DNA from: Acidimicrobiia bacterium
Lineage (GTDB): Bacteria; Actinomycetota; Acidimicrobiia; IMCC26256; JAENVU01
Direction: 5' to 3'
Length of the DNA stretch: 37,920 nucleotides
Assembly (NCBI GenBank): GCA_009694415.1
Contig: SHUZ01000006.1
Span: forward strand, 1-37,920
Positions 1-9,249 of this stretch are shown in pieces; within the stretch, counting starts at the first letter, position 1, and every line of letters starts with the position of its first letter. Below the pieces are notes generated by a model, which was given only the letters and a program-made list of their open reading frames with translations, searched no databases and was not told where the DNA came from. The translations under genes were made by a program, and so were the position numbers.

Positions 1-1916
1 TTGCCGCTCCAATAAGGAGCCCCACTAACTGTGGGCGGCGCTGAGCCATCGCCCACACGAAACGGGTGCAATCCTCCCCACCCGTCAAGCACGTAGCCAC
101 CGGTGCCATTCGGAAGCAACGCCACACCTCGCACGATGTCCCAGCCGGGCCAATACGGAGCACTCGTCACCGGCGACGGGAGTGAGCTTCCTGCGGTGGC
201 GAACGGGTGCAACCCACCCCATCCGTCAACTATGTAACCGCCCGTATGGTCCAGCTTCAGCGTCGCACCGCGTGCGATATCCCAATCGCGCCAGTACGGA
301 CCACGCGTCACCGGCGGGGCACTCACACCATTAGTGGCGAACGGGTGCATCCCACCCCATCCGTCGAGTGTGTACCCACCACCTTCGTACGTCTGCACAT
401 TCAGATGGACCCACCGCGCCTCGGAAGGCACGCCGTTCACGTCTACAAGGAACATCATGTACCAACCCGGTGGAGCCAAGTTCGGCTCATTCGGAACCGT
501 CACAGTGACCCCATCGGATGTAGCGCTGAATGGCAGATCAACCAATCTCTGGTTTGGATCACTTGAATGCGTGATGGCAGCCGGAAGCACCAACACCGCA
601 GACTCAATAGGCGCCGCCTGCGTGCTGCCTACAGAAAATGTTTCGCCGTAATGGATCTCCGTGGGACTGCTGTCAATGGACGGACGTTCTTGACCCGTCT
701 GAAGATATCCAGGCCTAAATATCTCGATACGCATCTCAAACTCGTCCAACGGATTCCCACCAAATGTTGCGACCCTTCCGTCCGGCAGCAAAAGACTGGA
801 CGAGTGGTATGCCCTGGGCACGGTGGGCGGGGCGACCGTCTCCCAAATATTCGTCTTGGGATCAAAGATCTGTGTTGTTAGTGCCGGGTGGTTCCCATTC
901 TTGACTGTCGTCAAAGACCCGCCGGTTTGCAGCACCGTCTGATCCGGCAAGATCGTCGCGTTTACGTACATCTTTGGGTAATCAAGCAACGGACCAGCAG
1001 TGAAGGTTGGATTCTCCTTACTCAAGTCCACGATCGCGGTCGTTGGGACCGCCCAAACCGGCGCTTCTTGCCGCCCGCCGCCAATGACCATGACCTTCTG
1101 ATCTTGGGCAGGCGGCAACAGCAGACTCGCGCCCTGATCGCGCCGGTCCGCGTCGGTCAATCCTGCAACATGCTGGAACCCGTTGGAGCGCGTGTTCCAA
1201 ATTCCAGCCGGTGCATCTTCGGCGTTGCTCCCGAACGTGTTCACCCCCGAATAAAAGAGACGGCCATCGCGCATTAGGTGCAGTGCTGGATACATCGGCA
1301 TCCGCCTGAACGCTGACGGTGGAGTTGTCAGTTCGGTCCAGCGTTGTGTGACTCCATCAAAGAGTTGCCAGTCCTTGGTGAGGACTCCAGATTCATCGAG
1401 CCCACCGACCACAAGGATGCGTCCATCGCCCATCTCAGTGAGCGTCGGATACCAACGCGCAATTGTTTGATCTGCAACCTTTTCGTAACTGCGACTCGTC
1501 GGGTCGAAGACATACGATTCCTTAGATCCCGCGTTCCGGTTCTGAGTCGCCTCGCTCGGGTAAGCGGTGGTACCGCCCGCTACAAGAAGGCGTCCGTCGG
1601 GAAGGAACGCGTGGCCAGCACAGAACGCGTCCCATGGCGTATCTACCCCCTCGAACGTATCGGTAGCCGGATCCCAGATACTCGTCTCGAACGTTCCTGC
1701 CGCGAACCGTTCTTTGTTATTCCCCGAACCCGAGACCAGCAAGACCTTGCCGTTTTTCAGCAACGCCGTATGGACAGCACGCACCGGCGACGGGTGGGCT
1801 GTTACCTGCCACGATCCCTGCTCAGCGACATCGGTATCAGCGGCTGCGACATATCCGTACGACACGAACGAGGCCACTCCCACCGTGGCAACCAAGACCG
1901 CGAACCTCGCGCGCAC
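1..1916 (-). CDS. Secreted copper radical oxidase (galactose/glyoxal oxidase type), 3' partial
   Basis: This frame is open from a GTG at 1916-1914 to the left edge (638 codons) and has no ATG start. An AGGGAGG ribosome site lies just upstream. Residues 5-28 form a signal peptide or anchor. Kelch-type blades follow, then a galactose-oxidase-like C-terminal beta domain. All ligands of the Cys-Tyr copper radical site are visible by motif: Cys99 (FCAGH), Tyr156 (RWYPT), Tyr370-His371 (RAYHSS) and His450 (THSSDPNQR). The family oxidises primary alcohols or aldehydes to give H2O2; the substrate here is unknown. From residue 513 the protein carries repeats of 46-47 residues (GGYxxDGWGGxHPF at 513, 559 and 606) that continue past the window edge, perhaps for wall or glycan binding (inference). 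The oxidase assignment is firm and the role is open. Confidence 0.9.
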   Translation of the reverse strand, partial: MRARFAVLVATVGVASFVSYGYVAAADTDVAEQGSWQVTAHPSPVRAVHTALLKNGKVLLVSGSGNNKERFAAGTFETSIWDPATDTFEGVDTPWDAFCAGHAFLPDGRLLVAGGTTAYPSEATQNRNAGSKESYVFDPTSRSYEKVADQTIARWYPTLTEMGDGRILVVGGLDESGVLTKDWQLFDGVTQRWTELTTPPSAFRRMPMYPALHLMRDGRLFYSGVNTFGSNAEDAPAGIWNTRSNGFQHVAGLTDADRRDQGASLLLPPAQDQKVMVIGGGRQEAPVWAVPTTAIVDLSKENPTFTAGPLLDYPKMYVNATILPDQTVLQTGGSLTTVKNGNHPALTTQIFDPKTNIWETVAPPTVPRAYHSSSLLLPDGRVATFGGNPLDEFEMRIEIFRPGYLQTGQERPSIDSSPTEIHYGETFSVGSTQAAPIESAVLVLPAAITHSSDPNQRLVDLPFSATSDGVTVTVPNEPNLAPPGWYMMFLVDVNGVPSEARWVHLNVQTYEGGGYTLDGWGGMHPFATNGVSAPPVTRGPYWRDWDIARGATLKLDHTGGYIVDGWGGLHPFATAGSSLPSPVTSAPYWPGWDIVRGVALLPNGTGGYVLDGWGGLHPFRVGDGSAPPTVSGAPYWSG

Positions 1917-1948
1917 GCCAATTCCTCCCTCTACCGCACTAGAAATCT

Positions 1949-1965
1949 GACCGCTCACAGCGGTC
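1949..1965 (-). terminator. Possible terminator hairpin after asd
   Basis: A perfect 7-bp stem with a 3-nt loop (GACCGCT, CAC, AGCGGTC). Read on the minus strand it lies downstream of the asd stop and is followed by AGATTTCT, only weakly U-rich. It also sits in the 5' region of the copper oxidase gene, so it could be an operator or attenuator instead. Confidence 0.35.
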
Positions 1966-2033
1966 GCTGTCTCGGACCAAAAGCGTAGACCTCTATTAGG
2001 CCTTTCCGCTAGACCAAATGGCCTAGAAGGGAC

Positions 2034-3068
2034 TCAACTTCGGGTGAGAATCTCGGCCATCTGGATGGCGTTCAAGGCCGCTCCCTTACGTAGGTTATCA
2101 CCAGTAATCCATAGATCCAAGGTATTTTCTCGGCTCTGATCCTCGCGCAGCCTACCCACGAGTACCGGATCAATCCCCGCGCCCTCAAGTGGACTAGGGG
2201 CACCGCTACCACCATCTACCAGCAGCACCCCGGCGGCACCATCCAACAGATCGACGGCCCGTGCCCGATTCATTACCCCACTGAACGTGACATTCACGGA
2301 CATCGCATGACCGACAAATACAGGCACCCGCACGCATGTCGCCGTCACCTTCATCGCATCGTCATGCAAGATCTTCCGACTCTCGCGAACAAGTTTCCAC
2401 TCCTCGCTCGTGTACCCGTGCTCACCGACAGACCCGGCCAACGGAATGACATTGGCTGCGATAGGTGCAGGCCACAATTCCCCTGCCACCACGAGCCCAT
2501 CGACGGTTGCAGCCCTACTTAGCTTGTCTTGGTCACCTGCGAACGCCGCTTGTTGGCGAGCAAGCTCAGCCACTCCGGCCCTACCCGCGCCCGACACGGA
2601 CTGGTACGTCGAGATAATCATTCGCTCAATGCCCGCTGCCGCGTGCAGCGGCGCGAGTGCAGTGACCAACACGATCGTCGTGCAGTTGGGGCACGACGCG
2701 ATCCCTTTCGGCAACTCGCCCAAGTCTTCTGGATTCGCTTCGGCGACAACTAATGGGACTTCGGGGTCCATCCGAAACGCCGCCGAGTTATCAACCACCA
2801 CCGCTCCCGCAGCAGCTGCAACCGGCGCCCAGACCTCAGCGATCGGATCGTCTACATCGACAATCACAAGGTCAAGACCATCGAAGCAACCATCGCGCAG
2901 AACTTCGCACCTAACTTCGTCGCCAGCGAACGGAAGCGCCCTGCCTTCGGACTTCGTTGATGCATACGCGCGCAAGCGATCTACAGGGAACGCGCGCTGT
3001 TCGAGTATTCCAAGCATCTCTTGGCCTACAAGACCAGTAGCTCCGATCACGCCAACCTGAACGCCCAT
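2034..3068 (-). CDS. asd: Aspartate-semialdehyde dehydrogenase
   Basis: Reduces aspartyl-4-phosphate to aspartate semialdehyde with NADPH, on the cytoplasmic route to lysine, threonine, methionine and diaminopimelate. The 344-residue length is normal. The N-terminus has the nucleotide-binding GATGLVGQEM motif (residues 9-18). The catalytic cysteine is Cys129 in SCPNCTT; the usual motif is NPNCTT, so the residue at the first Asn position is Cys126. The downstream substrate-binding segment (STYQSVSGAG) is intact. The start codon shares a base with the lysC stop (TGATG at 3070-3066), which shows translational coupling in a lysC-asd operon, an arrangement common in actinobacteria. Confidence 0.96.
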   Translation of the reverse strand: MGVQVGVIGATGLVGQEMLGILEQRAFPVDRLRAYASTKSEGRALPFAGDEVRCEVLRDGCFDGLDLVIVDVDDPIAEVWAPVAAAAGAVVVDNSAAFRMDPEVPLVVAEANPEDLGELPKGIASCPNCTTIVLVTALAPLHAAAGIERMIISTYQSVSGAGRAGVAELARQQAAFAGDQDKLSRAATVDGLVVAGELWPAPIAANVIPLAGSVGEHGYTSEEWKLVRESRKILHDDAMKVTATCVRVPVFVGHAMSVNVTFSGVMNRARAVDLLDGAAGVLLVDGGSGAPSPLEGAGIDPVLVGRLREDQSRENTLDLWITGDNLRKGAALNAIQMAEILTRS

Positions 3069-4285
3069 CAGTCGCCCTTGTCCAAATCAAACGCCGAGTG
3101 CAACGCGCGAACGGCTTTCTGCACATCAATTTCTTGAATGACGCAAGAAATTCGGATTGACGAAGTGGAGATCATCTCAATATTTACGTCTTCAGCGGCA
3201 AGTACTTCGAACATCTTGGCCGCAACTCCCGGATTGGTCCTCATGCCCGCACCCACCAATGAAATCCGAGCGACTCCCTCGTCATGGGTGACACCCGAGG
3301 CTTCGATCCCAGACGACAACTTCTCGACAACCTTGAGTGCGCGACCAAGGTCTTCGCGCGGAACCGTGAACGAAATATCGGTATGACCTGCCGTAGAAAC
3401 GTTCTGCACGATCATGTCCACATTCACGGACTCATCCGCTAGCGCCCTAAACATCAATGCCGCCACACCAGGCCGATCCGGCACGTGCGCGATTGTGACC
3501 TTCGCGTCGGATTCATCGTGCGTTACTCCTGAAATAATCGCCTGTTCCATTTTGGGATCCTCCTCTAGTACCCAGGTGCCTTGCTCCCAAGTAAAACTTG
3601 ATCGCACATGCACAGCGACGGAGTAATTCCGCGCGAACTCAACTGAGCGCAGCGCGAGTACCCGACCGCCAGTGGCCGCCATCTCAAGCATCTCTTCATA
3701 ACTAACCCGTTCCAGTTTGCGCGCCTCGGGCACAAGCCTCGGGTCCGCGCTGAACACTCCGGGCACGTCCGTATAGATCTCACAAACCTGCGCGCCGAGC
3801 GAAGTTGCTAACGCAACCGCCGTGGTATCAGATCCGCCACGGCCGAGAGTCGTTATCGCCTTGTCTGTAGAGATCCCTTGGAACCCTGCAACTACTGCAA
3901 CCCCGTTACCCGCAAGTACCTCACGGATGCGGTCTCCCTTGACCTCGAGAATCTTCGCCATGCCGTGGACAGTGTCTGTAACAATTCCCGCCTGCGAACC
4001 AGTGAAGCTCACCGCGTGCACTCCCATATCGATCATCGCCATGCACAACAGCGCCATCGAAATGCGTTCGCCAGCCGTGAGCAACATATCCATTTCGCGG
4101 CCATACGCTTGTGGCGATACCTCTCGAGCGAGTCGAAGAAGTTCATCGGTGGTCTTGCCCATCGCCGAAACTACGACAACCACCTGGTCGCCCTTTTCGT
4201 GCGTCCGCACGATGTGCTCGGCAACAGCGCGAATCCGCTCCGGATCGGCGACCGAACTGCCGCCATACTTCTGAACGATCAACAT
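3068..4285 (-). CDS. lysC: Aspartate kinase with two ACT domains
   Basis: Phosphorylates aspartate, the first step of the aspartate amino-acid family. The kinase domain starts with VQKYGGSSV and contains the GRGGSDTTA loop. Two C-terminal ACT domains (beginning near VTIAHVPDRPG and ISLVGAGMRTNPG) imply feedback control by lysine and/or threonine. I chose the ATG at 4285, which gives MLIVQKYGGSS and about 405 residues, as in the family. The frame stays open to an ATG at 4345, but those 20 extra residues do not resemble the family. No clear ribosome site precedes 4285, so the mRNA may be leaderless. The stop overlaps the asd start. As in other actinobacterial enzymes, an internal start could give a separate regulatory subunit; this was not tested here. 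Confidence 0.95.
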   Translation of the reverse strand: MLIVQKYGGSSVADPERIRAVAEHIVRTHEKGDQVVVVVSAMGKTTDELLRLAREVSPQAYGREMDMLLTAGERISMALLCMAMIDMGVHAVSFTGSQAGIVTDTVHGMAKILEVKGDRIREVLAGNGVAVVAGFQGISTDKAITTLGRGGSDTTAVALATSLGAQVCEIYTDVPGVFSADPRLVPEARKLERVSYEEMLEMAATGGRVLALRSVEFARNYSVAVHVRSSFTWEQGTWVLEEDPKMEQAIISGVTHDESDAKVTIAHVPDRPGVAALMFRALADESVNVDMIVQNVSTAGHTDISFTVPREDLGRALKVVEKLSSGIEASGVTHDEGVARISLVGAGMRTNPGVAAKMFEVLAAEDVNIEMISTSSIRISCVIQEIDVQKAVRALHSAFDLDKGD

Positions 4286-4481
4286 GTCGTGGCAGAGACT
4301 TTCGTGCGTGGCAAACGGGCAATTATCCTGGACGTGTGGCCTCAATACAACGGCTCTACGAGGGTACCCGCGAGTGCGTCCCGAGTACGCCTTGTTTACT
4401 AAGGAAGAGAAAACAGCGGCGATGCGCCCCGCTCCCGCCTCTCTGACAGAATGCCACCTTCACAAGTTCGAGGAGGCCCGA

Positions 4482-6773
4482 GTGCCACGAGTTACTGGTA
4501 AGGCCCTGGCTGCATTGGTGACAACCGCACTCTTGGCGGCAGCGACCACACCTGCTGCCAGTGCCGCGTACCCATTACGGCAGGCTGGCGCTAGCTCATC
4601 TCCAGGCTTCGAGGTGCGCGCGAGCGTTCATCAAGTCGCAGTCATCAAGGCTCCACCAGGCAAGAGCATCATGCTCGACGCACCCGAAGGTAAAAAGAAC
4701 CAGAAGGGCACCGTCGATGAGAACGGCGGCTACCTGTTCCGTAACGTCGAAGCCGGCGACGGCTACCAAGTAGTGCTCGAGAGTGGCGGTAAGGAAAAGC
4801 GATCAAAGTCGATCGCCGTTTTGAACTCGAAGGAAAATCCGCCGCCGTCGTTCTACAAGAACCAGAAACTCAAAGCCACCAACCGCAACAAGACTTCGGG
4901 CTACGGCTACCTAAAGACACGCGACGGAACAACGCTGAGCGTGCAGGTTGTGCTTCCCGGTCCCGCAGAAGACGGCCCCTACCCAGCAGTCGTCGAGTAC
5001 TCGGGGTACGACCCTTCCAACCCAGGAACCGGTCAACCCCAGTACAAGTTGCTCGTTCCTCCGATGGGCATCGCATGGATAGGCGTAAACATTCGCGGCA
5101 CCGGTTGCTCCGGCGGCGCTTTCAATTTCTTTGAAACCCTCCAGACTCTCGACGGCTACGACGCCATCGAGACCGTCGCCGCGCAGCCGTGGTCGAATGG
5201 ACGGGTGGGAATGGTCGGAATTTCCTACGGCGGAATTAGCCAATTGTTCGTCGCGCAGACCCGGCCGCCGCACCTCGACGTAATCACTCCGCTTTCAGTC
5301 ATCGATGACACATGGCGTGGAACGTTGTACCCAGGAGGAATCTTCAACGACGGTTTTGCTCTTGGCTGGACCGAAGAACGACTCCAGCAAAACAAGTGGC
5401 CTAACCCAGATGCGCCAACGTGGGTACAGGAACGCATCGACGACGGCGACAAGACCTGCGCGGACAACATGTTGCTGCGGGGCCAAAACGTAGACCTGAT
5501 CAAGCAGATCGACGATCACCCCTACACATCGGACTTTGATGACGAGTTCCGGTACGACTTTCCAGACGGCACTGCATCACTCGCCCCTGAACACTTTGTG
5601 CACAAGATCAAGGCGCGCACCTTCATTGCCGGTTCGTGGCAGGACGAACAAACCGGTGGACACTGGGCAAATATTCTCAACCGATTCTCACCCAATACCG
5701 ATGTGAGAGTCGTAGGCCAAAACGGCGTGCATATTGAATCGCTCGATCCAGCGGTGCTCCAAGAAATGACCGAGTTCCTTCAGTTGTATCTCTCACGCGA
5801 GGTCCCGGAACTCCCACCGCTCGTAATCGGCATCGCTCCCCAGATTTGGGCAGCTATTACCGGCATCAAGGGAGTCGGCGTGTTGCCCGATCGTTTCCCA
5901 AAGGACACCACATACAAACAAGCTCTCAAGACCTTCGAGGCCGAGCCTCCGGTTGCCATCTTGTGGGAGACAGGAAACGCTCCTGGATGGGAACCAGGTG
6001 CGCCTATGAGTCGCGCCGTGACCCGTCACGCTGCATGGCCCATTCCTGGAACCCGAGCTACGCCTTGGTTCTTGCAACCAAACGGTGGACTAGCCAGTAC
6101 GCGATCTACCGAGACCGGTAACAACGAGTACCACCCTGACCCCAATGCGAGGCCACGCACCAATCTCACGTCGGGGAACGTATGGTCCGCTGACCCTCCG
6201 TACAAATGGGAACAAGTAGTAGACGGCGCGTCACTCGCCTACATAACAGAACCCCTCACCGAGAACGTAACAATGGCTGGCACTGGAAGCGTTGACCTAC
6301 GCATCTCATCGAGCACACCGGACAACGATCTACAGGTAACTCTGAGCGAGGTGCGCGAAGACGGCAGCGAACGCTACATACAGAACGGCTGGCTTCGCCT
6401 GAGCGAGCGTGCAACAAGTTCGCGCTCAACAGTGCTCAACCCGTTTCACCCAGATACCAAAGCGAGCACTCGGCCAATGCCAAAAGACAGGTTCGTCACT
6501 GCCCGCGTCGCACTATTCCCATTCGCGCATCAGTTTCGGGTGGGCACTCGGATACGCCTCACCATCGAGGCTCCTGGCGGCGACCGGCCCGAGTGGACCT
6601 TCGGAACTCCCGACACCGGAGGGTCTGACACGGTTCGCGTTGCCTACGGCGGCCCCAGGCCATCGCGTGTGGTGCTTCCAGTGATCGACTCGGGGCCCGA
6701 CTTGGGCGCTGCGCCAGCGCCATGCCCTTCGCTGCGCGCACAGCCGTGCCGCTCATACGCGACTAGCGAATAG
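4482..6773 (+). CDS. Secreted CocE/NonD-type serine hydrolase (X-Pro dipeptidyl-peptidase-like)
   Basis: The start is GTG at 4482, five bases after a perfect AGGAGG at 4471-4476, and opens a clear signal peptide ending near ASA-AYP. The frame extends upstream to 4284, but that part overlaps the lysC 5' end and is not credible. The mature protein has a short N-terminal beta region, then an S15-type alpha/beta hydrolase with nucleophile Ser248 in GISYGG. The candidate acid is Asp388 (GSWQDEQ) and the candidate base His417 (GVHIES). A C-terminal jelly roll of the PepX_C type follows (LTENVTMAGTGSVDLRISSS onward). The family cleaves X-Pro peptides, cocaine-like esters or acyl groups; the substrate is not predictable. 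It is transcribed divergently from lysC. Confidence 0.9.
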   Translation: MPRVTGKALAALVTTALLAAATTPAASAAYPLRQAGASSSPGFEVRASVHQVAVIKAPPGKSIMLDAPEGKKNQKGTVDENGGYLFRNVEAGDGYQVVLESGGKEKRSKSIAVLNSKENPPPSFYKNQKLKATNRNKTSGYGYLKTRDGTTLSVQVVLPGPAEDGPYPAVVEYSGYDPSNPGTGQPQYKLLVPPMGIAWIGVNIRGTGCSGGAFNFFETLQTLDGYDAIETVAAQPWSNGRVGMVGISYGGISQLFVAQTRPPHLDVITPLSVIDDTWRGTLYPGGIFNDGFALGWTEERLQQNKWPNPDAPTWVQERIDDGDKTCADNMLLRGQNVDLIKQIDDHPYTSDFDDEFRYDFPDGTASLAPEHFVHKIKARTFIAGSWQDEQTGGHWANILNRFSPNTDVRVVGQNGVHIESLDPAVLQEMTEFLQLYLSREVPELPPLVIGIAPQIWAAITGIKGVGVLPDRFPKDTTYKQALKTFEAEPPVAILWETGNAPGWEPGAPMSRAVTRHAAWPIPGTRATPWFLQPNGGLASTRSTETGNNEYHPDPNARPRTNLTSGNVWSADPPYKWEQVVDGASLAYITEPLTENVTMAGTGSVDLRISSSTPDNDLQVTLSEVREDGSERYIQNGWLRLSERATSSRSTVLNPFHPDTKASTRPMPKDRFVTARVALFPFAHQFRVGTRIRLTIEAPGGDRPEWTFGTPDTGGSDTVRVAYGGPRPSRVVLPVIDSGPDLGAAPAPCPSLRAQPCRSYATSE

Positions 6774-6784
6774 GATTCGCATCC

Positions 6785-7549
6785 GTGTCCAAGGCAGACA
6801 AGAGAGAGCGCCAGCGAGAAAACCGAGATCGAGCACGCGAAGAACGCGCTCGATTGATGAAGCGCGACAAAGTGAAGCGAAGCATCATCCGCTTATTGGT
6901 GATGCTTCTGATTGTTGGAGTTGCTTACGGCGCCTTCACTTTCTTTACGAGTAACGACGACTCGGCAGACAACGAGGCAGCCGGCAAGTGTTCCTCTACA
7001 ACGCCAACGACTACGGCAAAGAACACCGAGCAACAAATACCGCCGATGACCGTTGATCCAGCCAAGAAATACAGCGCCACCATGGTTACCAGCTGTGGAA
7101 CAATCGAAATCGCGCTCGATGCCAAGGCGGCACCGCAATCCGTTAACGCTTTCGTTGCATTGTCACGCGAGGGTTTCTATGACGGCACGCTGTTTCACCG
7201 CATCGTGAAGGACTTCGTAGACCAAGGTGGCGATCCTTCCGGTGACGGAACCGGAGGACCGGGTTTCGTACTCCCAGATGAACCTCCTGCGGATGGCTAC
7301 AAGGTCGGGTCGGTCGCGTTGGCTAACTCTGGGACAGGCACTTCCGGGTCTCAGTTCTTCATCGCCACGAGCAAGACGGGCGCAGAAAAGCTCGGCACTG
7401 GTGGCCCGCCATACAAGTACTCGATCCTCGGCCAGGTCACCAACGGAATGGACGTAGTTGAGTTGATCAACTCATTCGGCACAGTCGGAGAAGCCGGAAC
7501 TCCAACTAAGAAGATCTACACGACGAAAGTGACCATCACCGAAAGTTGA
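6785..7549 (+). CDS. Membrane-anchored cyclophilin-type peptidyl-prolyl isomerase
   Basis: Catalyses cis-trans isomerisation of proline bonds, probably outside the membrane. A GTG start at 6785, 11 bases after the preceding stop, gives 254 residues. The N-terminus is highly charged (residues 1-33), followed by one transmembrane helix (34-54), a Ser/Thr-rich linker, and a cyclophilin domain from about residue 95. The domain shows FYDGTLFHRIVKDF, with the likely catalytic Arg139, and the bacterial GGDPSGDGTGGPG loop. Close spacing suggests cotranscription with the secreted hydrolase upstream, and a foldase acting on exported proteins fits that pairing. The same architecture is common in actinobacteria. 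It converges with the next gene, leaving 11 bases between stops. Confidence 0.93.
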   Translation: MSKADKRERQRENRDRAREERARLMKRDKVKRSIIRLLVMLLIVGVAYGAFTFFTSNDDSADNEAAGKCSSTTPTTTAKNTEQQIPPMTVDPAKKYSATMVTSCGTIEIALDAKAAPQSVNAFVALSREGFYDGTLFHRIVKDFVDQGGDPSGDGTGGPGFVLPDEPPADGYKVGSVALANSGTGTSGSQFFIATSKTGAEKLGTGGPPYKYSILGQVTNGMDVVELINSFGTVGEAGTPTKKIYTTKVTITES

Positions 7550-7560
7550 TGGCGGTCGCC

Positions 7561-8259
7561 CTAAGGAAGGGGCAATCCAGAACTTCCATCTTTGTACAGG
7601 ACGTCTTTCCCTTGTTCATAGACGGTCACTGAGCCGGTTCCATAAACACTCCAAACGGCACTTGGACCTCTAACCAACGCGGTTGAATCGTCGATTCCTA
7701 CGAGCGTCGTTCCACTCGGCAACAAAGTGTGGGGGCGCGCCTTCGACTCTGCAGATAGCCGGTTGTAGTGCGGGTCGACAGCAACTCCTTCAACGACTCC
7801 TAGCCCCACCGTGTATGCACCCCCGCGTCTATCGACCATGGGATCGCACAACACCATCGCGGATTCACCAGATGCGGCGAGCACGCCACCCGAACGAAAC
7901 ACCGCGAGTAACGCTTCTTCTAACGCTCCGCTAGCGATCACGGACCGCAAGTGAAGCGACGATCCGTCTGGGAGATAGACGAAGTTCGCGTTCGATACCG
8001 CCTTCACGATCTCGGGTGCATCGGCGTCACGCCGGTTTATAACATTCAAGGTGCGCACCGTGGCCCCGAGGGATGAGAAATATAAATCAGCGCGAGGACC
8101 GACCAGCTCTGGGTGCTCGAACGCCTTAGGGGTCGTGAGCACCACGACCTCGGTCCCCCCGCTAGCCGCGAGCAATTCAGCGTCTAACTGCCGGGTTTCA
8201 TCACTCCACTCCTCGCCGCCTAGGAGTGCAAGCGTGCCATGAACCTGTTCTCTAGTCAT
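7561..8259 (-). CDS. Peptidase S51 / cyanophycinase-like protein
   Basis: A 232-residue protein with the class-I-glutamine-amidotransferase-like fold expected of the S51 group (peptidase E, cyanophycinase). It opens with GTLALLGGEEW and has an elbow-like LAASGESAMVL, placing the probable nucleophile at Ser133. The usual GTSAG is changed to SGESA, and the preceding GGNQ/GGDQ-type loop reads LPDGSSLHL. Catalytic activity is therefore plausible but not certain. The family cleaves Asp-X dipeptides or beta-Asp-Arg polymer. No cyanophycin synthetase is visible in this window, so cyanophycin degradation is not supported by context. The gene is a single unit, convergent with the cyclophilin gene. Confidence 0.7.
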   Translation of the reverse strand: MTREQVHGTLALLGGEEWSDETRQLDAELLAASGGTEVVVLTTPKAFEHPELVGPRADLYFSSLGATVRTLNVINRRDADAPEIVKAVSNANFVYLPDGSSLHLRSVIASGALEEALLAVFRSGGVLAASGESAMVLCDPMVDRRGGAYTVGLGVVEGVAVDPHYNRLSAESKARPHTLLPSGTTLVGIDDSTALVRGPSAVWSVYGTGSVTVYEQGKDVLYKDGSSGLPLP

Positions 8260-8378
8260 TGGGTCTGCACACTATCGACAGTTGTTGGTCAAGCGGGACG
8301 GCAGCAGATCTTCTCGCATGGCGCAGCACTCCTACCCATCAGTAACCTTCGTTTCAACTGCATGGAAGGGGAAACAAA

Positions 8379-9233
8379 ATGACTGTAAAGCGCTTAGGCG
8401 TAGTGGGTTCGGGGATCATGGGATCCGGCATTGCCGAGTGTGCGGCAAAGGGTGGGATCGAAGTGATCCTCCGCAGCCGCCAACAGAGCTCTGCCGACAA
8501 GATGGTGGAGAACCTCGAACGCTCGCTCGCGAAGCAAGTCGACCGAGGCAAGCTCGAAGATTCAGAGCGCGTCGCCATTCTCGGTCGCGTCACCGCTGTT
8601 GCCGACCTTGCTGCGCTCGCCGACTGTGACCTCGTTCTCGAATGCGTTCTCGAAGACCTGCCGACGAAGAAACTCCTCTTCAAAGAATTAGATGGAATCG
8701 TCAAGGAGGACGCGATCCTCGCAACCAATACTTCGACACTTCCCGTAGTGGAAATGGCCATGGAAACTGGCCGCCCAGAACTCGTATGCGGTATTCACTT
8801 CTTCAATCCGGCTCCGATGATGTCGCTCGTAGAAGTAGTTCGTGCGATCACTACCTCCGACGACACAATCACTGAAGCACGAGAATTCGCAACGGTGTGC
8901 GGTAAGAACCCTGTCGACGTACGCGACCAGGCGGGCTTCATCGTCAACGCGCTGTTGTTCCCATACCTCAACAACGCAGTGCGACTTCTCGATGCAGGCG
9001 TGGCTAACAGGGACGACATCGATGCCGCCATGAAGGGAGGGTGCAACTTCCCGATGGGCCCCCTCGCACTCCTCGATCTGGTCGGCCTCGACACGAGTCT
9101 GGCCATTCTCGAAGCGCTCTACACCGAGTTCAAAGACTCGAATTACGCGCCTGCTCCGATGCTCCGTCGCATGGTTAGCGCCGAGCGCCTGGGCCGTAAG
9201 AGCGGAGTCGGCTTCTACGACTACCGCAAGTAG
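8379..9233 (+). CDS. 3-hydroxybutyryl-CoA dehydrogenase
   Basis: Interconverts acetoacetyl-CoA and (S)-3-hydroxybutyryl-CoA with NAD(P)H. The N-terminal Rossmann fold has GVVGSGIMGSGIAE, and the family His-containing stretch GIHFFNPAP carries the likely catalytic His140. The C-terminal helical domain contains PMGPLALLDLVGLD and ends with GRKSGVGFYDY, as in single-domain bacterial enzymes; 284 residues is the normal length. A purine-rich ribosome site (AAGGGGAAAC) precedes the ATG. The gene lies 16 bases upstream of ethylmalonyl-CoA mutase, an operon that places it in C4-CoA chemistry feeding crotonyl-CoA to Ccr (19366-20715) rather than in a general beta-oxidation set (inference). Confidence 0.93.
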   Translation: MTVKRLGVVGSGIMGSGIAECAAKGGIEVILRSRQQSSADKMVENLERSLAKQVDRGKLEDSERVAILGRVTAVADLAALADCDLVLECVLEDLPTKKLLFKELDGIVKEDAILATNTSTLPVVEMAMETGRPELVCGIHFFNPAPMMSLVEVVRAITTSDDTITEAREFATVCGKNPVDVRDQAGFIVNALLFPYLNNAVRLLDAGVANRDDIDAAMKGGCNFPMGPLALLDLVGLDTSLAILEALYTEFKDSNYAPAPMLRRMVSAERLGRKSGVGFYDYRK

Positions 9234-9249
9234 TAGCGAACCGGCGAGA

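Noticed and set aside
207-1988. Plus-strand ORFs in the first 2 kb
   Set aside because: They are shadows of the GTG-started copper oxidase on the minus strand, which is open over the whole stretch and has family motifs.
2410-3060. 216-codon plus-strand ORF
   Set aside because: It lies antisense to asd; low-complexity Ser/Ala/Thr-rich composition is the usual shadow of high-GC coding.
8260-8378. Possible B12 riboswitch upstream of hbd-ecm
   Set aside because: The gap is only 119 bases and no B12-box-like core was seen.
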